From NCBI RefSeq assembly GCF_001584145.1, contig NZ_CP013232.1, positions 2,914,001 through 2,978,000 on the forward strand: a stretch of DNA of 64,000 bases, given 5' to 3'. The notes beneath the pieces are model-generated. The model searched no databases, was not told the origin of the DNA, and was given only the letters and a program-made list of their open reading frames with translations. Within the stretch, counting starts at the first letter, position 1. Every line of letters starts with the position of its first letter. This DNA comes from Collimonas fungivorans. Lineage in GTDB: Bacteria; Pseudomonadota; Gammaproteobacteria; Burkholderiales; Burkholderiaceae_D. Positions 41,401 through 47,640 of the stretch are shown piece after piece. The translations under genes were made by a program, and so were the position numbers.

Positions 41401-44400
41401 GGCGCGATCGGCGCCTGCGCCGCCCTGCATGCGGCCGAACAGCACTGTGCCGAACACCACGTCGTCGCGGCCCGTGCACCTGGCCAGCACTTGCGCCCAG
41501 GCCAGGTGAAACAGGCTGGCCGCGCTCAGGCCACGTATCTTCGCCTGCCGGCGCAACCGCGCCGCCAGTTCAGATGGCAGCACCAGCCTGGCTTGTGCGA
41601 CTTGCGTACCGTCGCCTTGCACATCCAGCAAACCGAACGGCGCCGTCGGTTCATCGACATCCGCCAGCATCTCCCGGAAAAAATCCTCATGCTCGGCTTC
41701 GCTCACGCCCAGCCTCGCCTGCGCCACAAAATTGCGGAATGGCACCGGCGCGGGAAGGTCCGCCTGGCGGTTCTGCAAGACCATTATTACTTCCTGCAAA
41801 ATCAGCTCGGTTGTAGTGTGATCCAGGGTCAGGTGGTGATGCAGCAGTTGCAGCAGCCAGCGCTGTCCAGGCGCATCGCAGGCGGCAAAACCCCGCAGCA
41901 TGGGTGCACTGCGCACATCGAGCCGGAAACGGCGGGCATCGGCATGCTGCTGCAGCTGGGACTGGATCTCGCCCTGCTCGGCTTCCAGCGCCAACACCTG
42001 GACTGACAGCGCGGCATGGCGCCAGACGACTTGCAGCGGCTGGTCCAGCCCCTCCCACAGCACCGCCGTGCGCAGGATGTCATGGCGCGCGATGACGGCA
42101 TTGAGCGCATCCGTAAAACGATCGAGCCGATCCTTGCTGTCGAAGCGCAGCAAGGCCGGCAATACATAAGCATCGCCATCGGTCTGCAGCATGTGGTGAA
42201 ACAGGATGCCTTCCTGCAGCGGCGCCAGCGGATAAATGTCCTGGATATTGCCCATGCCGCCGGAGACGACGTCGGCGATCAAGCTGATCTGTCCTGCACT
42301 CAGCTGCACCAGCGGCAGCATTTCGGGCGTAATGGCACTGCAGTCCTGGGGAATGCCGTTAGGCGGCGCCTCCAACTGCGACTCCGCTTGCCGGGCCGAC
42401 ACAACGGTCGCAGCCAGCGCGGCCAGGGTCGGTTCGGCGAAAAAACTGCGGATGTCAGAGAAAAATCCCTTGCCATGCATGCGTTCCAGCAGCTGGACCG
42501 CCAGTATCGAATGTCCGCCCAGTTCGAAGAAATGATCATGACGGCCGACGCTGTCGACCCCGAGCAGTTCCGACCAGATCTGTGCCAGCGCCTGTTCGCT
42601 TCCGCCTTGCGGCGCCTCGTAGGCACGCTGGATGAAAGCGTCCCCTTCCGGCGCCGGCAGCGCCTTGCGGTCAAGCTTGCCGTTAGGTGTCAGCGGCAAG
42701 GATGCCAGTGATACGTAAGCCGCCGGCACCATGTATTCGGGCAATTGCGCCCTGAGTTGCGCGCGCAGCACGGCCGGCTCCGGCGGCAAGATATCTGCTT
42801 GCGCCACCAGGTAGGCCACCAGCCGCTTGTCGCCGGGCTGGTCTTCGCGCGCCACCACCACCGCTTCACGCACGCCGGCCATCCGCGCCAGCTGCGCTTC
42901 GATCTCGCCCAGTTCGATGCGGAAACCGCGGATTTTCACCTGGCTGTCGTTGCGACCCAGGTATTCGAGGCTGCCGTCGTGCAGATAACGTCCCAGGTCG
43001 CCGCTGCGATACATCCTGGTGCCGGCTGTTGCGCTGAAAGGGTCCTGGAGGAATCGTTCAGCTGTGAGCTCGGGCCGCCGCAGGTAGCCGCGCGCCACGC
43101 CGGCGCCGCCGACGTATATTTCTCCCGTCATCCCGAGCGGCGCCGGCCGGCCCTGCGGATCCAGCACATACAGGCTCAGGTCGGGAATACGCATGCCGAT
43201 CGGACTGGGCCCGGACCGCTCCGCATCGGCCGGAACCAGCACCCGGCAAGTCACGTGCACCGTGGTTTCGGTGATGCCGTACATGTTGACCAGGCGCGTG
43301 GCATGGTTGCGCGCCGACGCATACCAGGGCTTCAGGATGGCGGTTTCCAGCGCTTCGCCGCCGAAAATCACGTAGCGCAACTTGTGCTTCGCACCGCCAT
43401 CCTGGTCGGCCGCGATGAACTGGCGGAACGCGCTGGGCGTCTGGTTCAGCACCGTGACGCCCTGTTTGCATACCAGCTGGTGGAACTCCTGCGGCGAACG
43501 GCTGGCTGCCTGCGAAACGATCACCAGCTTGCCGCCGTGGAGCAAGGCGCCCCACAATTCCCAGACCGAAAAATCGAAGGAAAACGAGTGGAACAAGGTC
43601 CAGACATCGTTATGATCGAAATGGAAGCAATCCCGGGTTGCAGTAAACAAGCGTGTGACGTTGCCGTGCTCAACCATGACACCCTTGGGTGTGCCGGTGG
43701 AACCGGAGGTATAAATGACATAAGCCAGGTGCGAAGCGTCCAGGCTGGTATCGGGGTTGCCGGTTGATGCATTGGCCCAGGCCGATTGCGCCCACGGCAC
43801 CGCATCCACTACCAGCCGCACGCAATCCCGCGGCGCCTCGATCCGTCCGGCCAGACTGGCTTGGGTCAGCAAGGCCAGCGGTGCGCTGTCCTGCAGCATG
43901 TGCGCCAGGCGCTCCGGCGGATACACCGGGTCCAGCGGTACATAAGCAGCGCCGGCTTTCAGCGTGGCCAGGATCGCCACCACCATTTCCAGGCCACGCT
44001 CCATGCAGATCGCCACCAGGTCGTCGGGCCGCAGGCCGAGACCGCGCAGGTGATGCGCCAGCTGGTTGGCGCTCTGGTTGAGCTCCTGGTAGCTCAGCCG
44101 CCGGCCGTCATACTCGACGGCGGTTGCGTCGGGATCGCGCAACACCTGCTGCTCGAACAATTCATGGATCAGCGTGTTCCCTGCGCTTGCCAGTTGCGAC
44201 TGGTTGAAGGCATGCAGCAGCCTGTTGCGTTCGACGTCATCCAATAAAGGCAGGTCGGCCACCTTCATGCCGGGCGTGTCGATAGCGGCCAGCACCAGCC
44301 GTTCGATGCGTTTGACGTGATTGCGTACGTCTTCCGGCGCCAGCACGTCCGGGTCGAAATTGAATTCGATGTGGACCGGCTTGTCCTGCTCGTAATCGCG

Positions 44401-45564
44401 GACATAAATGGCAAGCGGCTGCCGCTCATAGCCGTTATGCAAGGGAAATACCGCCGTATGGACTTCGTCTTCGAATGCGAGGTCGCCCTGGAATCCTTCG
44501 ATGGATAAAGATATGTCAAACAAACCACGGCGGTCGCTCGCACCCGCCAGCAGATGGCGATGGATTTCCGCCAGCGGAAAACGCTGGTGCCGGTAGCAGC
44601 GCTTGAGCTCGGCAGCGACCACTTGCAGCAGGCTCGCGAACGGCTGTTGGTGGTCAACCGCAACCCCGACCGGGATAGCTGCCGAAAACATGCCTACCGT
44701 GCGCCGTTGCAGCGGGCCGGTGCGGTTATGCACCGGCATGCCGATGACGACCTCGTCGCGCCGGTTGAAGAAGCGCGAAAAATAGGCAGCCAGCGCAGCC
44801 AGCAAAAAATGCGTACTCGAACCGCCCTGCGCGGCCGCCGCCCGGTTCAGTCGTGAAAACGCCTGCCGCTCGAGCGGCCAGACGACTTGGCCGAACCGGC
44901 GGTCGGAGCGCCCCCGGCGCCCGGAAGCTCCCTCGAACAGCGGCTCAGGCAAGCTGGCGAAGCGTCCCAGCCAGAACTCGCGATCCTTGGCGAAACGCAG
45001 GGAAGACAGGTATTCGCTATCCTTCGCCAGGAAATCGCTATACGAAGCCGCTGCGCCGCCCGCGGCCAGAGGTTCGCCGCGCCGCAGGCGGCTGTAGGCT
45101 TCTACTACGGCGTTGCCGACCAGCGAGATCGACATGCCGTCCGCCACCAGGTGATGGAAACATAACAGCCAATAGGCGCGGTCTGGTCCCGCCTGCAGCC
45201 ACTGCATGGTCCAGAGGCGGCCGCCATACAGTTCGAAAGGCGTGTCGAATATTTTCCTGATATGCGACCAGGCCTGTTCCTGCGGGTTATTGTGCAAAGA
45301 GAAATCGAAGCGCTGCAACGATGGCCGGCCATCTGTTGCAAAGCGCTGCATGCAGCCGGCTTGGTCCTGTTCCAGCACGATGCGCAAGGCTTCGTTTGTT
45401 TCAGCTACGTGCCGGACAGCCGCTTCGAAACGATCAACATCGTGCAAGCCATCCACTTGGACCACGGTGCCGATGTTATAGCACGGCAGGTCCGGCGCCA
45501 GGAGCTGGTCCAGCCACACCGCCTGCTGGGTTGAACTCAAGGGGTAAAGAACATCATTACTCAT
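29479..45564 (-). CDS. NRPS initiation protein, modules 1-5 (Cstarter-A-T, then four C-A-T modules)
   Basis: A 5361-residue synthetase with five modules. C1 (about 1-440) starts PLSSTQQAVWLDQLL and has HHLVADG, the style of lipo-initiating starter C domains. C2 (about 1085-1520, HHMLQTDGD) and C3 (about 2170-2610, HHLLQIEGD) are dual type; C4 (about 3235) and C5 (about 4300) are ordinary LCL type (HHIISDG). All five T domains keep the GGHS serine (about 1013, 2100, 3186, 4250, 5313). Specificity codes: A1 DFWNIGMVHK (threonine), A2 and A3 DVQFIAHVVK (proline-type), A4 DVENVGAINK (nearest the formyl-hydroxyornithine code DMENLGLINK), A5 DMKELGMVDK (nearest Glu). The protein ends LEEIVL, a likely docking tail. 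No acyl-ligase or MbtH gene is in the window. Confidence 0.95.
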   Translation of the reverse strand: MSNDVLYPLSSTQQAVWLDQLLAPDLPCYNIGTVVQVDGLHDVDRFEAAVRHVAETNEALRIVLEQDQAGCMQRFATDGRPSLQRFDFSLHNNPQEQAWSHIRKIFDTPFELYGGRLWTMQWLQAGPDRAYWLLCFHHLVADGMSISLVGNAVVEAYSRLRRGEPLAAGGAAASYSDFLAKDSEYLSSLRFAKDREFWLGRFASLPEPLFEGASGRRGRSDRRFGQVVWPLERQAFSRLNRAAAAQGGSSTHFLLAALAAYFSRFFNRRDEVVIGMPVHNRTGPLQRRTVGMFSAAIPVGVAVDHQQPFASLLQVVAAELKRCYRHQRFPLAEIHRHLLAGASDRRGLFDISLSIEGFQGDLAFEDEVHTAVFPLHNGYERQPLAIYVRDYEQDKPVHIEFNFDPDVLAPEDVRNHVKRIERLVLAAIDTPGMKVADLPLLDDVERNRLLHAFNQSQLASAGNTLIHELFEQQVLRDPDATAVEYDGRRLSYQELNQSANQLAHHLRGLGLRPDDLVAICMERGLEMVVAILATLKAGAAYVPLDPVYPPERLAHMLQDSAPLALLTQASLAGRIEAPRDCVRLVVDAVPWAQSAWANASTGNPDTSLDASHLAYVIYTSGSTGTPKGVMVEHGNVTRLFTATRDCFHFDHNDVWTLFHSFSFDFSVWELWGALLHGGKLVIVSQAASRSPQEFHQLVCKQGVTVLNQTPSAFRQFIAADQDGGAKHKLRYVIFGGEALETAILKPWYASARNHATRLVNMYGITETTVHVTCRVLVPADAERSGPSPIGMRIPDLSLYVLDPQGRPAPLGMTGEIYVGGAGVARGYLRRPELTAERFLQDPFSATAGTRMYRSGDLGRYLHDGSLEYLGRNDSQVKIRGFRIELGEIEAQLARMAGVREAVVVAREDQPGDKRLVAYLVAQADILPPEPAVLRAQLRAQLPEYMVPAAYVSLASLPLTPNGKLDRKALPAPEGDAFIQRAYEAPQGGSEQALAQIWSELLGVDSVGRHDHFFELGGHSILAVQLLERMHGKGFFSDIRSFFAEPTLAALAATVVSARQAESQLEAPPNGIPQDCSAITPEMLPLVQLSAGQISLIADVVSGGMGNIQDIYPLAPLQEGILFHHMLQTDGDAYVLPALLRFDSKDRLDRFTDALNAVIARHDILRTAVLWEGLDQPLQVVWRHAALSVQVLALEAEQGEIQSQLQQHADARRFRLDVRSAPMLRGFAACDAPGQRWLLQLLHHHLTLDHTTTELILQEVIMVLQNRQADLPAPVPFRNFVAQARLGVSEAEHEDFFREMLADVDEPTAPFGLLDVQGDGTQVAQARLVLPSELAARLRRQAKIRGLSAASLFHLAWAQVLARCTGRDDVVFGTVLFGRMQGGAGADRAMGMFINTLPLRVKLGELGVGEGLQQVHAALTGLLHHEHASLALAQRCSGLPANTPLFSALLNYRHSQAQGLERMEIAEGMEYLGGRDLTSYPFSLYVDDLGAGFVLTAEIHNSVSAQRIALFMQQTLEELAFALEQAPQTPLHVIGAMPAAERELVLHGFNNTRHTYSLPALVHEGFEQQAAAHPERIALELDGEQLTYRALNAQANRLARHLRGLGVGPDTRVAICAERSLAMVVAIVATLKAGGAYVPLDTSYPDERLAQMLQDSEPVVVLAQKSLLDRINATAIALDEEDPAWANASVANLHPDELGLQPGHLAYVIYTSGSTGTPKGVAMPHHALVNLLGWQRSVLPEPARTLQFAALGFDVAFQEIFSTLTSGGTLVLLHEALRQDLPALADWLGAESIERMFLPYIALNNLSELWSQRAEPLPMLQDLITAGEQLRITPAIRRMFARHGQARLHNHYGPTESHVVSAHVLEGPAEAWEDLPPIGRPIGNSRIYLLDAHRQPVPLGLAGEIYIGGVQVARGYLQQPELTAERFIDNPFVAGERLYKTGDLGRWREDGAIEYLGRNDFQVKIRGFRIELGEIEAQLSRIEGVRETVVIAREDSPGDKRLVAYLVTEPGTSHPDPAELREQLKAQLPEYMVPAAYVMLASLPLTPNGKLDRKALPAPEGDAFIQRAYEAPQGEIEQALAQIWSELLGVERIGRHDHFFELGGHSLLAIRLVEQLRRRDWFIDIRSLFAQPQLSALATAIRRAASLGKREVVPPANAIPPGATAIRPAMLPLAALNETHIARIVQATPGGAANIQDIYPLAPLQEGILFHHLLQIEGDAYVLPTLLGFDSKDRLDRFTDALNAVIARHDILRTAVLWEGLDQPLQVVWRHAALSVQVLALEVEQGEIQSQLQQHADARRFRLDVRSAPMLQGFATCDAPGQRWLLQLRYHHLVMDHTTLELLLQEVALIQQGRQAELPAPVPFRNFVAQARLGVSEAEHEVFFRQMLADVDEPTAPFGLLDVQGDGSRITETRLILPFELALRLRKQVKTRGLSAASLFHLAWAQVLARCAGRDDVVFGTVLFGRMQGGAGADRAVGLFINTLPLRVKLGELGVEEGLQQVHAALTGLLHHEHASLALAQRCSGLPANTPLFSALLNYRHSHVSSTGEMEILEGVRFLGVRDRTNYPFGLYVDDSGRDFELTVQVDESVSAQRIALFMQQTLEELAFALEQAPQTPLHAIGAMPAAERELVLHGFNNTRHTYNLPALVHEGFEQQAAAHPERIALELDGEQLTYRALNEQANRLARHLRGLGVGPDTRVAICAERSLAMVVAIVATLKAGGAYVPLDPSYPDERLAQMLQDSEPVVVLAQKSLLDRINATAIALDEEDPAWANASVANLHPDELGLQPGHLAYVIYTSGSTGMPKGVAMPHHALVNLLGWQRSVLPEPARTLQFAALGFDVAFQEIFSTLTSGGTLVLLHEALRQDLPALADWLGAESIERMFLPYIALNNLSELWSQRVEPLPMLQDLITAGEQLRITPAIRRMFARHGQARLHNHYGPTESHVVSAHILEGPAEAWEDLPPIGRPIGNSRIYLLDAHRQPVPLGLAGEIYIGGVQVARGYLQQPELTAERFIDNSFVAGERLYKTGDLGLWREDGSIEYLGRNDFQVKIRGFRIELGEIEAQLSRIEGIRETVVIAREDSPGDKRLVAYLVAEPGVSPLDPAELREQLKAQLPEYMVPAAYVMLASLPLTPNGKLDRKALPAPEGDAFIQRAYEAPQGEIEQALAQIWSELLGVERIGRHDHFFELGGHSLLAIRLISQLRQRLDIELPLAVLFAHPQLAELALEVAEAGQNTLSDIMPADRSGPLPLSCAQQRLWFIAGVDSQASAAYHIPGALRLRGVLDQPALKAALDRIIERHEALRTCFVSTDGQPSQLITPARGFLLAQQDAEGLAPHALENLCKQAAAEPFDLAAGPLIRGRLLRLGADDHVLLVVMHHIISDGWSLSLLMHELSALYSAMRDGQPDPLPPLAIQYADYAAWQRRWLQGPLLQQQLGALAEQLRGAPELVSLPTDRPRPALQDYHGASIEVALDAGLSQALKELGRRHGATLYMTVLAAWAALVARLSGQPQVVLGSSHAGRSRAEAESLIGFFINTQALKFDLDQAPTVKELLAQARKTALRAQQFQDVPFEQIVEVLNPVRSMAHHPLFQLMLTWHNTPQVKLALADLSVERVESLPGSAQFDLALDLEEVGGHIAGKLNYATALFDPATVRRHWDYLQAILRGMVADDEQAVGGIALLGEAERRRLLHDFNNSDLNDSTNTLVHALFEQQAARHPEAVALEHEGRKLSYGALNRRANQLAHYLRQLGVRPDDRVALCLERGIDMVVAVIATLKAGAAYVPLDPVHPRQRLAQMLEDSAPAALLTQASLRGRLPPGTPTVAIDETPWEHSPWAACPMHNPDPAEIALNPAHLAYVIYTSGSTGVPKGVMVEHRQLSHQAAALNSLYAFQPDDRVLQFSALSFDVAAEEIFGALLHGATLVLRSDAWITDPQRWCQLCADHRLTVANLPTLFWQRLAQETDVAIPPQLRQIVIGGDAASAAAIAAWWLREGHRPALNNAYGPTETTINATVARCGPLDGVASIGRPLPGVRIYLLDAHGQPVPIGVAGEICIGGAGVARGYLHRPQLTNERFVRDPFAGKPAARMYKSGDLGRWRADGTIEFLGRTDFQVKIRGFRIELGEIEAQLSRIAGIREAVVIAREDRPGEQRLVAYLVAATGASRPDPAQLRALLSAQLPDYMLPAAYVPLEMLPLAPNGKLDRRALPAPEGDAFIRRVYEEPLGEIEQILAQIWSGLLGVESVGRQDSFFELGGHSLLAVRMISQLRQRLEIELPLAALFAHPQLAELARDVAAAGRSTLSAITATDRSRPMPLSHAQQRLWYVTQIDAQAGPAYHIPGALRLRGALDRKALQAAMDRIVERHEILRTRFVSVDGQPCQVIDAPSGFALSQRDFSGAGPDELKRIYRQEAVEPFDLARGPLIRGRLLRLGDDDHVLLLTMHHIISDGWSLSVLAREFSALYRAMRHGAADPLPPLAIQYADYAAWQRQWLQGPLLQQQLQYWTGQLHGAPGLISLPTDRPRPDIQDYRGASIDVALDEELSRGLKVLARRHGVTLYMTVLAAWAAVLGRLSGQAQVVIGSSVAGRYRTELEPLIGFFVNAQALSFKLDRQSDVRQLLAQARQVSLQAQNHRDVPFEQVVEAINPVRSMAYNPIYQVRLAWQNTPETRLELEGLSFESVGSGAGSAQFDLSLDLEQAGDRIVGQFNYASALFDQATVQRHWGYLQAMLRAMAADDSQPVERIALLDAAERSQLLETFNDKQRAYPAGALVHGLFEQQAAEHPDAIALVYEDGKLSGQLSYGELNQRANQLAHHLRSLGVRPDDRVALCLERSLDLAVALIATLKAGGAYVPLDPIHPDQRLAHMLEDSAPVVLLTQARLHDRLRLPQGCTALLLDGTAWQQSPWAAAPTHNPDPGAAGLDASHLAYVIYTSGSTGTPKGVMVEHRNVLTFLRGLEERIHGLQPDCRRIAWNSSFGFDMAVKAWGQLTMGRTVFLVPENTRLSADAMLGFIEKHAIDAMECTPSQLRMMLGAGFPQERGHTLRKLLLGGEAIDAATWRTLGREETVSFFNMYGPTECSVDAACGAVAGDIPQIGSVMPNARIYLLDPYRQPVPLGVTGEIYIGGAGVARGYLHRPQLTAERFLDDPFAATAAARMYKTGDLGRWRQDGTIEYLGRNDFQVKIRGFRIELGEIEARLMLLPGVREAAVTAREDSPGGQRLVAYVVPDSAMAAPAPGELRAQLSEQLPDYMLPAAYVSLAALPLTANGKLDRQALPAPDGQGLAQQGYEAPAGPTEQALATIWGQLLGVERVGRHDNFFELGGHSALAIQLIHNMSEKQLQVDVQMIFNAPTLAHLASATIQLEEIVL
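35969..38984 (-). repeat. Module-length internal duplication, copy B (module 3)
   Basis: Near-copy of 39230-42245 at a constant offset of 3261 bases (1087 codons). The A and T parts differ at only about 15 of roughly 640 residues, and long runs are identical at the DNA level. The middle of the C domain is more diverged. Points to a recent duplication or ongoing gene conversion. Confidence 0.88.
39230..42245 (-). repeat. Module-length internal duplication, copy A (module 2)
   Basis: Partner of 35969-38984: dual C, proline-type A and T domain. Both copies have the same specificity code DVQFIAHVVK. They diverge after the T domain: this copy runs into a dual C domain, copy B into an LCL C domain. 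Boundaries are approximate. Confidence 0.88.
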
Positions 45565-45637
45565 GGGGATGGGCTCGTGGTTGACAGCTCAAGGAAAGGA
45601 AGCGCGGCAGCGGCGCGTGCAAGGAACCGGCATAGGC

Positions 45638-47032
45638 TCAATCCTCCGCTCGCTCTGGCACCAGCGCATCGAGCCGCCGCAAGCGGCTGCTGGCGAGGGC
45701 CAGTAAAGTCAGCGTCAAGCCGCAGATGCCGCACAGGAAAAACAGGAAACCGATGCCGCGTCCCTTGCCGCTGCCGAACCAGCCGCCAATCGAAACGCTC
45801 AAGGCGCCGCCAGCGGCAAACGCCGGCTCCAGGATGGCGTCGGCCAGGTAGCCACCGACCAGCAGCACCAGGCACATGACCAGCATGTTGGACGCCGCCA
45901 ATAGAGAAAAGACGCTACCCTGATGCGCCAGCGGCGCCTTGCGCATCCACAGGGCATATGAACAGGCGACCGAAGTGCTGCCGCAAAACAGGCAGGCGAA
46001 TGCGCATGCGCACCAGACGGCGACCGAGGTTGACAGGCCGGCTCCGAGGACGGCTGCGGACTGGACTGCGTCGCAGACCAGTACCCACAGCATCAGGTCG
46101 CGCTTGATGACCGAGGTCGCTACCAGCATCGACCCCGCCAGGCCGCCGACGATGCCGACCGACATCACCATGCCGAGCACACCGGTGGCATGGGTCGACA
46201 GCACCATCGGCGTCAGCATGGTCGTCGCCAGCACCATCAGGCATTGCACCAGCGCGCCGTACAACAGCAAGCTGCGCATCAGGGGCTGCTCTTTCAGGTA
46301 ACTCAAGGCGCCGGAAAATCCGGTCCTGGCGCTGCTCCAGAGCGAACCCTGCGCCCGCGCGGCAGAGCCGCCGCGCGCTGCGCCGCCGGCCCTGGTCAGC
46401 GCGCCGAACACCAGCAGCGCACCTGCCGCCAGCAGGCAGAACTGCACCGCCATCACCGCCTGCAAGCCGAAATAGCCCATCAGGAAACCGGATGCAGCCG
46501 GCGCGCCGACCTGCACGATGGACCGCGAAATGCCGGTCAGTCCGCCAACCTGGGCAAACCTGTCCTTGGGAACAAAATTGCTGACTGCAACCCGGATCGC
46601 CGGCCGCCGCAAGGCGCCGATCGCTGCCGCGGCGGCTGCATAGAGGTAGAAGGCAGCGACGCTCATGCGGTCTGCCAGCAGCGACAGCAGCACTGCGGCG
46701 GCGCAGAGTATGGCAACAATATCGCAGCCGAGCACTACCCAGCGCCGGTCATAACGGTCCGCCAGCGCGCCTGCCACCGGCGTCACCAGCATCGACGCCA
46801 GCGCCGCCGCCAGCACCGACAAGGAATAATCCTGAGCCGAACCGGTGTGGGAAAAAATCCAGACGCCGATGGCGAAACTCACCAAGGTGCTGCCGAGATC
46901 GAACGCGGTTTCGCTCAGCCACAGCAGCCCGAATGTCATCCTGGCGACTGCCGGCGATGCGGCTTGGCGGAACTGCTTCCTTATTTCTTCGTTCGACGGG
47001 GGTAGCTGGCCTTCAACGCTTACCTCGGGCAT
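45638..47032 (-). CDS. MFS exporter (EntS-like), probable lipopeptide export
   Basis: Major facilitator of about 464 residues from the ATG at 47032 (MPEVSVEGQLPP); a longer frame to 47233 adds a basic stretch unlike a membrane protein and I prefer the shorter form. About 12 hydrophobic segments are visible, starting at LLWLSETAFDLGSTLVSFAI. The loop motif GALADRYDRRWVVLG matches the MFS loop 2-3 signature, and the protein resembles the MFS_3/EntS exporter group. It is first in the NRPS operon, 73 bases before the initiation synthetase gene, which points to export of the product or self-protection. Confidence 0.82.
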   Translation of the reverse strand: MPEVSVEGQLPPSNEEIRKQFRQAASPAVARMTFGLLWLSETAFDLGSTLVSFAIGVWIFSHTGSAQDYSLSVLAAALASMLVTPVAGALADRYDRRWVVLGCDIVAILCAAAVLLSLLADRMSVAAFYLYAAAAAAIGALRRPAIRVAVSNFVPKDRFAQVGGLTGISRSIVQVGAPAASGFLMGYFGLQAVMAVQFCLLAAGALLVFGALTRAGGAARGGSAARAQGSLWSSARTGFSGALSYLKEQPLMRSLLLYGALVQCLMVLATTMLTPMVLSTHATGVLGMVMSVGIVGGLAGSMLVATSVIKRDLMLWVLVCDAVQSAAVLGAGLSTSVAVWCACAFACLFCGSTSVACSYALWMRKAPLAHQGSVFSLLAASNMLVMCLVLLVGGYLADAILEPAFAAGGALSVSIGGWFGSGKGRGIGFLFFLCGICGLTLTLLALASSRLRRLDALVPERAED

Positions 47033-47640
47033 ACGTCGGCCGCGCCTGCATGCCGGCAGGATTGATCGTGCGGCCGAAGCGGCGTCGCGCTGCTGCCACG
47101 GCGTACGAAAGGTGCGGTCCCGGCAATGAAGTTTTTGATGCAATGCGCTGTCATGGAGTAGTCCATCCTTTTGATTAATCGATAGCACTGCGCGGAAGCA
47201 CGGCGCAGCAGCGCTTCGGAAAAAATTAGGCATAGCCGCGCTTCGCGGGACACAACCCTTTCATCCCGGAAAGCTTTCCTTGGAGATATGGTTATCGCTA
47301 AAGTTTCAAAAAATACTCAAATAAAACAATTATTTTAAATTTACCTAAAAATATCAGATGAATATAATGAATTAGTTGTTTTTTGAATTCAATTCCATGA
47401 TCGTAAAATCAATATCGATGAGCAAATTGACATGGCGACAGGGCCATATGCGCCGTGGACGGCCTTGGGAAAAACAAGCTTAGTGGAGTTTATTTGGACT
47501 ATCTACTGTCGGAGTTGACAGGATTTTTCCGGGCAGACGAAAGCCGGATGCAAGCGTCCCGTGCTCAGCGAGCAGGCACGGGACTTTGCAGATGAGGATA
47601 GACGGATGCACCGCCAAGGGCTGTGAATTTTGCTGCTGGT
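47033..47640. promoter_or_regulatory. 608-base spacer upstream of the NRPS operon
   Basis: No credible gene. The left part (47033-47280) is GC-rich. Positions 47285-47420 are strikingly AT-rich, the best place for the promoter of the exporter-NRPS operon on the minus strand, though I see no confident -35/-10 pair. A promoter there would give a 5' leader of about 250 bases. A small CCGCG/CGCGG dyad lies near 47237-47250, and a strong hairpin lies at 47556-47584. Confidence 0.45.
47556..47584 (-). terminator. Hairpin downstream of the sugar ABC permease gene
   Basis: Perfect 9-bp stem GTCCCGTGC/GCACGGGAC with an 11-base loop, 57 bases after the permease stop at 47641. There is no U-run on the minus strand, so it may stabilise the 3' end or work with Rho; TTT follows it on the plus strand. 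Confidence 0.55.

Noticed and set aside
13174..47032. Siderophore synthesis (Orn-like code, hydroxylases)
   Set aside because: No TonB-dependent receptor, ornithine monooxygenase, ferric reductase or Fur-box-like sequence was seen; starter C plus tandem TE fit a lipopeptide better. Not fully excluded.
13174..47032. Hybrid polyketide-NRPS assembly
   Set aside because: No KS, AT, KR or ACP motif in any of the three synthetases; all modules are C-A-T.
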